Assembly: GCA_014607495.2 (NCBI GenBank)
Contig: CP053156.1
Location: 2,046,001-2,110,000 of the forward strand
Direction of reading: 5' to 3'
DNA: 64,000 nucleotides
From: Carposina sasakii
Taxonomy: Eukaryota > Arthropoda > Insecta > Lepidoptera > Carposinidae
Shown here: in pieces, positions 56,766 through 64,000 of the stretch
Layout: the number at the start of each line of letters is the position of its first letter
Position numbering within the stretch: position 1 is the stretch's first letter
Position numbers and translations under genes: made by a program
Notes under the pieces: model-generated
The model's database searches: none
What the model was told of the DNA's origin: nothing
What the model saw: the letters and a program-made list of their open reading frames with translations, nothing else

Positions 56766-57339
56766 TACAGGTTAGTAGCGTCAGGTATTAACACTATCAA
56801 CTACGATCTAGGTATTTGCGCAGCCAAGACAACCAAATAAATTAAGTACATGCTGTCAGAAGTTTCCTCTGCCTGTCGCTGACCCAGAAAAGCATTACAA
56901 AATATGATTTTCAATGACACTCAAAGTTTCACCGAAGCACAATGTAAATACGAAAACGTTTTAACATGGACAGTCATATTTCAGTAGGTAAAATATATTT
57001 GAGAAGTTTAACAGACGGAGCGCTTTCATCTTTAAAATTGTTGTATCTCACAAGCCGGAAATATTATCAATGTCATGCAATTTAGGAGTTTTGGATGTCG
57101 AGAAAATTTTCAGAAGTTAAATAATTTTAACGAGGAGAGAGAAGATACGTGAAAAATGGTTCATTATAAAATATTTTATAAAAAAATTGAGGTCAACTTT
57201 TATTTGAAAATTATCTTTCGGTTAAAATTTTATTTATATATAATTATCTAAGGTCTAATTAAACGAACTGAAATATTTTTTCCTGAAAATATTAATAAAT
57301 TGTGGGAAAATTTTGCAATTTTCCTACGATAATTTTCAG

Positions 57340-57409
57340 TGTTTTCCGTCTCAGAATCATGGTCTGAAGTCAAGGTATCAATATTTGGCTGGCTGTCACA
57401 AACACCCTG
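57340..57409. mobile_element. right end of a CAGGGTG MITE
   Basis: TATTTGGCTGGCTGTCACAA then ACACCCTG before TA matches the right end at 30045-30082. The left end is absent or diverged. Confidence 0.55.
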
Positions 57410-57700
57410 TATAGCATATACCTATGTTTATTCACACGAATGTATAGACTTGTTCCATTATTTGATATTTTGTTATTGATACAAACCGGCCAGTTGTTCG
57501 TAAGTTCGGGCGATTGTTCCAACAAACAACTCGAGACAAACATCTAACTTTATTCTACACATCTAGGACAATATACTGGTGTAGATGGGTTTAGTCTGTA
57601 CATTATTGTGGGCTTAAAGTGAAAACATATTTCATTTACGAGTTTTAATTAGATTTTAAATCTACCTATTATGACCTATGTATATGTAGTTTGACTTCTA

Positions 57701-58083
57701 CTGGGTGTAAAAAGATAACTTTGTTCTTTTGATATCTCGTATTCTTTGTAACATCACAATCACTTTTTTTTCTATGGAAGCACCCCTGGGAAACCACGGG
57801 TTTCCAAGACATTGAGGTCCAAAGTTACATGAATATCAGCATTTTTTTTTTAATAAATCCATCTGGTAACAGTTAACAAACATTTCTTTTAAAGACACCA
57901 TATTAATATTTAAAGATGTTAGTTTTGTAGGTACATTTGTCAATCGAATACATTGCTTGCAATAAAAAGAGATTTAATTAAAAAAAAATTCGTTTCTCAG
58001 GGTTGGTTCCATAGAAAGAAATGATCGCTAAATTACAAAGAATACGAGGTATTAAAATAACAACGTTGTCTTTTTACACCCTG
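57701..58083. mobile_element. MITE, CTGGGTGTAAAAAGA family, TA target
   Basis: The left end CTGGGTGTAAAAAGATAACT and the right end GTTGTCTTTTTACACCCTG are inverted repeats that continue through TCTCGTATTCTTTGTAACAT. TA flanks both sides. A related copy is at 62506-62898. Confidence 0.8.
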
Positions 58084-58878
58084 TATACTTGCCACAAACC
58101 ATTAACACACACACACACGTTTATAGGAAATTATAGTTTTTTATTTATTATTATAGAAATATAAAATTAAAGTTATATGTGGTGATACTCGTATAGGAGT
58201 CACAGCCTATCAATAATTTTACATTCGTTGAATACACAGATAGAAAATAGATGATGGAAAAAGATCGGAGATTGTAAAGCAATACAAAGTAAACAGCCTT
58301 GTTTGTTTAGGGATTCTAGTTTAGTAGTTTTTTGGCTTCTAGAGCTTTTAGGTTTTGTAAATATAACTTATCTTTGTCAATAAATGTGATAGGTGCTATT
58401 CTAGTTTCTATTTGATTTGTTTTGAGTTTTTGTGCTTGACACATATTTTGTGGGTTTTAAAAAAGTTTGTTACCTATAGTGCCGGAAACGAATACAATAT
58501 TTCACTCACTCAGGTGAAAAAAAAATTAATTTCTTAATATTATTTATAATATTTTGTTTATTTATAAATGATCTGTATTATGAACTATGAATCTTGTGGT
58601 CTTCAAGTCGAGGGTGAACCGGTTTCTTTTAGGCAAGCGCGCTCCATCGACTGCAACGGTGCTTGTAGTTGAGCGTAAGTATAATTATTATAAAAAAAAT
58701 TATACTCTCGGCTTAGTATTAAAAAATATATATATATATCTTAAAGTTTGACTTTTTTGCAGATTTAAAATCTATCTATCTATTTCCAAGGAGGCAGATA
58801 GATGGTTTATCTACGTGAACGTTAAGAATCATGTAGATTCAGAAATACAGTATAATAGTGAAAAACGACGGAATGTAA
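58084..58878. other. spacer, AT-rich
   Basis: A short TA run at 58725-58738 is the only feature noted. Confidence 0.35.
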
Positions 58879-59470
58879 ATAGTGGACTACAGAAAAAACA
58901 AAATGTCGAAATTATCCGGTATAAAAATACTTTCCCGGGATAAATTACAGCCTGTGTGTAATTCTGATATAACCTATACAGGGTGTTTTTTTGTGGCCAC
59001 CGTTAACGAAGGGTACGTACTCTATACATCAAATAAAGTAAGTTTATGCAAAAAAAAATGATGGGATTTTTTTTTTTTTAATTACTTGATCGGGCCAAAT
59101 TTATAGTGTCTAGTGTTTATGATGTACTTTTTTATAGACAGATATTAACTATTTTTGGTGAAAAAATCTTGTTACACGCGTCTATATGCATTTATGCAGA
59201 AAAACGCAGTCTATTTACTCAACTTTGGACCCTAATATTTTGGAAACCAGACACTTCCCAGGTATGCTTCCATGGAGAAATATGATCGTGATGACGAGGA
59301 GATTCCGTAGTTTTCGGGAACGTTGAAGACCAAAAATCACCCTGTATTATTGTGAAGTTTCATCAAAATTCATTCACTAGTTTTTGCATGAAAGAGCAAC
59401 AAACATCGTTACATACATACAAGTATATATCCTCACAAACTTTCGCATTTACAATATTAGTGGGATAGGA
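58879..59470 (-). mobile_element. Helitron fragment split by a MITE
   Basis: TAGTGGACTACAGAAAAAAC, AAAATGTCGAAATTATCCGG and the later GAAGTTTCATCAAAATTCAT are Helitron body segments in reverse. The MITE at 58979-59344 interrupts them at a TA. Confidence 0.65.
58979..59344 (+). mobile_element. MITE with CAGGGTG ends inside a Helitron
   Basis: It starts CAGGGTGTTTTTTTGTGGCC and ends GACCAAAAATCACCCTG, with TA on both sides (58977-58978 and 59345-59346). It is the reverse of 35115-35481. The Helitron halves join across the TA. Confidence 0.8.
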
Positions 59471-59479
59471 TTTTGGTAT

Positions 59480-60352
59480 CTTATAATAACATCTGTGCTG
59501 ATGGGGGCGTTTCGCCAAAACGCATCAGTAAGAGTCGACTAAGAAACTCGGGCATTTTCTCAGGCGATAAGCTAGCAACTTATGACTGATTGATGACGAA
59601 GATTTTCGCAAAATAGTGCTAGATTCAAACCTGGTCCTAGTTCCTAGTCTAATTTGCAACACTTCAACCTTCAACGTTCCTCTCCTCCAAAATATTAAGA
59701 TAGTGCCAAAGGAGATACTTACAATATGTTTAAACTTATGCCATAAAATATACTTCGTGATAGCACGTCCGCGCGATCCATTATTACAACTTCCGAAGCG
59801 GATTTTACCAGCCATTACCCTTATCTTCTTATATTAAGATAATCAAGTTACTTGTTCGAAACAATAGATATAGTAACTAAGAGGTCAAGAGAAAAGACGA
59901 AAGAAAAAAGGTAAATTACCAATCGAAAACACAAAAACAAAATTAATACTGGAAAATATTTATCGATTGGTGTTATAACTAAACTGTCAAAATCATAGAA
60001 ACAAATCTGAAAATAATAGTAAAATAGAAGGCGTAACTTTTTTGTCGTAAAAAGCTATATTCGGCCTATTTTATTGGACGGATAGTGCCATCTGGTCATA
60101 ATAACTTTTTTATTGAATTTCCATAATATCGGTCAGAGTAGACAGGATTTATAGCGTTATGAAATTATAATAAAAAGGTCCAGCCAGTGCTACCTTTAGT
60201 TATTTACCTCTCTGTGGAGAATAGTTCAATCAATTTTTTTTCTCATCCTTTGATATTTTAGAAGCACTTCACATCAGTAAGCGTCCTGAAGTACTAATAA
60301 CTAAACTTAGAAATTAAAACAGCCGTGAAAGTCCAGCCTCATATACATTTCT
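59480..60352. other. spacer, nothing recognised
   Basis: The opposing frames at 59525-59815 and 59616-59837 have no recognisable similarity. Confidence 0.35.
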
Positions 60353-60475
60353 TGACGAGCGATTAGCGTAGTTGGTAGGTACTGACCATGTAATGGTCAG
60401 TGACCAATACCGAACCTGCCGCCGCGCCATAGGTACTGGATTCGAATTCCAGTAAGTGCTTCACTTTTTTTATTC
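60353..60475 (+). mobile_element. tRNA-derived SINE head with an internal hairpin
   Basis: TTGACGAGCGATTAGCGTAG then GGATTCGAATTCCAGTAAGT matches the 36434 family. Between boxes A and B, ACTGACCATGTAATGGTCAGT (9-bp arms, 3-base loop) is an added stem-loop not in the other copies. Confidence 0.65.
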
Positions 60476-62505
60476 TTTATTGTACAGAGAAAGGAAATAA
60501 TTGCAATTGCATACATAATGTGCAAACCTTTTTGTACCTACTCAAACATTTTATGAGTAGGTAGGTAGGTACTATTGTGTGTATTGAGTAGCAAACTTTT
60601 AAGGCAATACTGATGATTTATTAAAACTGTACAATTTTCGCTATCGTACCTCTATCGATCGTAACTACTGCTTTGATATCGCAATAAGTAATATAACTAA
60701 TTAAGCAGTGATGATGGACACTATGGATCCTTTAGATAACTGTTTTATTCAAAATGTTCCTAATATGAATGATTGAATTGTAATTTCGGCGAAATTTGAT
60801 CTCATTAATTTACTTCCCTAACTCATAAGCAGACAATGAGCAATTATCGGGCCATTGTAATACGAATATAAATTATGATGGTTTACTCACATTACCGTTA
60901 TATAATGTATAACCTGAAACTGAATTTAATTCAATAGGATTGGATTTCCCCAAGAATAACTCATGGTTCCAACAATACTGAGACAAGAAACCAAAACCGT
61001 TACGTAATCATCAGAATCTATTCTTGTCCATGAAACCATTGCGGAAGGATTTCCGTAGTCTCGTTGTAGTACTATTTGTATGACACGTATTTACGAAATG
61101 CATCCTAAGTATGTATATATTCTTAATTTAGTTATTTGCAAAAATGTTGTCAAGTATAAAGAACATCCATATTAGGAATTATTAAACTCCTTAATCCGTA
61201 TACTGTTTGTAACGAAAACTTTTGCTATATAATGTTATTTTAGCCAAATATTTATACCAGTTTAGAATTACCTAACACAACATTTTAGTGTCTGAATTCT
61301 TATTTTCTGTATACATTTATCAATGTCCATCAAACGTCTCGCGTTGAAGCATACATGCTGAACAGCTGCAAAAATATTCCCACATGTTTTCTAACACCTT
61401 TGATTCATAGTGAATTCTCTTTCGCACTTCTCTATACGTTTTAAAGCATTTCTTAAGACGATAATCTTTAAAGACCTTATTTATAAAAAATCGTTGCTTA
61501 GGCTGATCAATGCTCAATCAATCAATGCATGACAGATTTGAGGTATTCATATTTTCCTACCAGTAGTAACACAGGTTTTTGCCCGTCTTACTACTGATTG
61601 CCGTGGTTGTAACATGGGAGAATTTTTATTTCCTATGTTACATACTACCGGATATTATAATTCAAATATTATTTCACGTTAGTTACTTCTCAATCTTTAC
61701 TACTGACTACAGTCTGTCAATCAGTCATTCATGACTACAGTCTATTAAGTAAACTGATACAAGAGATGTATAGGTACACCGGGTAAACGGTAGGTACATT
61801 ATAATTGTACACTGCAACTTAATATGCCTAGACCAGGATATTGGCACTACAGATATAGCACCGGAGCCGGAGGAACATTCAGTATCGTTATCAGAGACGA
61901 ACAGAGCGAATACTCGTAATCCAGTTACGATCGCAACCTATAAACGACAGGCAGCACAAAGGGCAAACTAGATAAGAGGCACTTCCCTCGGATTTTAGGG
62001 TTATCGGAGCACTTTTAAGGTTCATAAATAGTTAAAGAACTTCTCTTCCGGATCTAAAGTTGCGCCTCTAAAACTTGGAAGATTTTTTAGGGCGCAAGAT
62101 GCTGCACCATCTTTTCGACAAGTCGATATTTGAAGTTTCTAGTTGAAAGGATGATGTACTTACTATAAATATTTCAACAATCTAACTTTACGTAACCAAC
62201 TACCTACTAGTACGTACATTCTAATCGACAGTTATAAAAACCTAATTATGAACGTAATTATTACCGATTTGAAGATACCCGAAGGATCTGTGCGAAGAAT
62301 GAGCAGATTAGAATCTCATTTGTGTGCCCGGCTTCAGCAATCTAATCACCCGTTATACACGCTACCTTTTTAAGGCCGGGTACAGATTATTCGCAACACA
62401 GCGGCTAATGCTATGCTAACGGCCGCCCGGCCGTGTGGAGTACGTGCACTCTTTAAATATACTTTGTACCTATACGTAGAGATGAGTGATAATAATGAAC
62501 CTATA
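60476..62505. other. AT-rich stretch, nothing recognised
   Basis: A short GTAGGTAGGTAGGTAC run lies at 60557-60571. No exon-like or transposon-end structure was recognised. Confidence 0.35.
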
Positions 62506-62898
62506 CAGGGTGTAAAAAGACAACAATGTTTTTTAATACCTCGTTTTCTTTGTAAGGTTACGATCATTTTCTTCTATGGAACCAACCCTGGGAAACGACA
62601 AAAAAAATATGAAAAAATACTGTCATTTTATTGCAAGCAATGTATTCGTTTGATGATAAAAGTACAAATGTACCTACAAACTTACATTATAACATTTTGA
62701 CATGGTATCTTTGAAAAAAATGTTTGTTAACCGAGTTCAGATGGATTTATGTAAAAAAAATATAATATTAATGTAAATTTGGACCTCAATATCTTGGAAA
62801 CCCGTGGTTTCCCAGGAGTGCTTCCATAGAAAAAAATGATCGTGATGTTACAAAGAATACGAGGTATTAAAAGAACCAAGTTGTCTTTTTACACCCAG
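62506..62898. mobile_element. MITE, CAGGGTGTAAAAAGACAAC family, TA target
   Basis: The left end CAGGGTGTAAAAAGACAACA and the right end GTTGTCTTTTTACACCCAG are inverted repeats in TA. The interior shares GGGAAACGAC-like and GTGGTTTCCCAGG blocks with 57701-58083. Confidence 0.8.
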
Positions 62899-63564
62899 TA
62901 TGTTCATGATTCCGTCGTACGATGCATTTTAGTGTTTCTTTTAATGGCCTATATTGTTTGACCACTTATTTTTAACGTAGTATCAGTTGAAAACGTCACT
63001 CGGTCTATAGAATTTTTGATATATATTAACTTATTACATATGCTTAACTACTGAAACAATTTGCCCTAATATAAACTTTGTGTGTTAGTGTAATTCGCAA
63101 AAATACTTTTTTTTAATTATTCGTCGATCATCTACCAGAGTTTTTTGTTTTTCGAGAGAATTTCCGTTGAAATGCGATAATCGTACAATTTTCGCTATCG
63201 CCATGCTACCGCTTTGTGTATAATACGTACGTAATAAGCTTAGCGTTATACATATATCTATAGGTACATACGTGGCACTATCGGTATGTTCAACTCCACG
63301 AGAACTCTTCAGTGACAAAGAGCCAGCTACTCAGCTTCTATACGGCGAGAAAGATAAGTGATACTGGAATCCTTTTCACCTGATCCTTTGTGGTATGTAG
63401 AAGGAAACAAGTGGTTTGGAAAGCTGTTTTGATGTATGCTTCCGTTGTTTTAAGAAAAAAAAACATTTATAAGTGTCGTTTTAGAAATAGGTTAGGAAAG
63501 ATGCAATACTCAACTCGTCTGAGGAAAGCTTTGAAAAAATTGTTGTCAGTTCTACGTTATACAT

Positions 63565-63760
63565 ACATTCATAATAATTACGCTTCTTTCCCGGAGGGGC
63601 AGGCAGAGATCACGGATCTCCATTTGCTACGATCCTGACATACTTCTTTCGCTTCATCTACTTTCATGATATTCTTTATGCACGCTCGTCGGTTTAGGGT
63701 AGTCTTGACCTGACCTTTCTTTAGAATTTCACCAATTTGATCGGTGAAAGTCCTACGTTA
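63565..63760 (-). mobile_element. LINE 3'-end fragment
   Basis: Minus-strand GACTTTCACCGATCAAATTG, GGTCAGGTCAAGACTACCCT and the CGACGAGCGTGCATAAAGAA block match 23730-23800. The tail side CGCTTCTTTCCCGGAGGGGC is at 63580. Confidence 0.65.
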
Positions 63761-63794
63761 TTTTGATATTACCTATATGACTATAAAATATTAA

Positions 63795-64000
63795 AGCCCC
63801 GAGCACACCGGGTGCGTATGCCTAAATGTAAGCGTAGACGCCTGCGTTGACGTGCACATACCATTAGTTGTAATGTATGGAACCTTATAGGCTCGGGCAG
63901 ACCGGATGCGTATGCGTAGACGTAAGCGTAGACGTCAAGCGGTGTAGCCTGTCTTATACAGTTCCATACATTACAATTCAGCGGTACGTGCACGTGTACG
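63795..64000. repeat. CpG-rich foldback repeat, cut by the window end
   Basis: CCCCGAGCACACCGGGTGCG at the left matches the inverted end of 47309-47490. ATGCGTAGACGTAAGCGTAG repeats follow. The right end lies beyond the window. Confidence 0.65.

Noticed and set aside
49769..64000. Search for SH3 and guanylate kinase exons of Dlg
   Set aside because: No stretch resembling the SH3 start (ALFDYD-type) or guanylate kinase motifs (such as GPxKDRINDDL or the TTRPKR region) was seen in any frame provided; divergent tiny exons cannot be fully excluded.

Overview
The window looks like nuclear DNA from a moth or butterfly. It is AT-rich with long introns, and it is saturated with repeats of lepidopteran type: RTE-like LINEs with GATG tails, tRNA-derived SINEs, Helitrons ending in a GCGGACGAAGTCGCGGGC-like hairpin and CTAG, and many short foldback elements with CAGGGTG ends in TA targets. 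The assignment rests on this repeat content, not on a marker gene. No CRISPR array, rRNA or convincing functional tRNA gene was seen.

The main host gene is on the + strand and spans about 43 kb (6835 to about 49768). Ten exons can be chained by matching splice phases: 6835-7075, 17195-17265, 25057-25245, 40193-40273, 42335-42535, 42751-42889, 43183-43252, 43927-44167, 44740/44743-44903 and a short last exon at 49746 or 49753. They encode a protein of roughly 465-470 residues with a hydrophobic, cysteine-rich N-terminus and three PDZ domains in Discs-large (Dlg/PSD-95 MAGUK) order and spacing. The frame stops just after the Dlg-type tail of PDZ3. No SH3 or guanylate-kinase exon is visible in the remaining 14 kb, and a poly(A) signal lies at 49998. 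I read this as a diverged, SH3/GUK-less Dlg paralogue. Inside its second intron, 19797-20171 holds a coding exon ending in a polybasic/cysteine/CaaX-like tail (CCVIQ) with its own poly(A) signal. It could be an alternative last exon of the same locus or a separate gene.

The introns and flanks are mostly transposon. 8273-10525 is a SINE split by an RTE-like LINE (11-bp target duplication). 10919-15389 is a BEL/Pao element with 168-bp LTRs differing at one base and a 1161-codon ORF, but without an integrase region. 18111-18545 is a 435-bp palindrome. 20951-22565 is a long foldback element, and a reverse copy at 53442-55852 is itself interrupted by a TTAA-flanked, piggyBac-like 910-bp element. 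27292-28112 is a Helitron keeping the end of its helicase. 30495-34864 is a Ty3/gypsy element with 532/533-bp LTRs and a duplicated primer-binding site. 36434-37640 is a SINE next to a second RTE copy. 40974-41951 is a Helitron carrying a minisatellite. From 50 kb to the end there are MITEs, SINE and LINE tails, Helitron ends and AT-rich DNA with no recognised host gene.

The host exons are short islands in repeats, and each interruption can be ordered by what it disrupts. The points most worth checking are the three-PDZ gene, the CaaX-type exon inside it, and the TTAA-flanked element whose empty site is preserved in the paralogous repeat.
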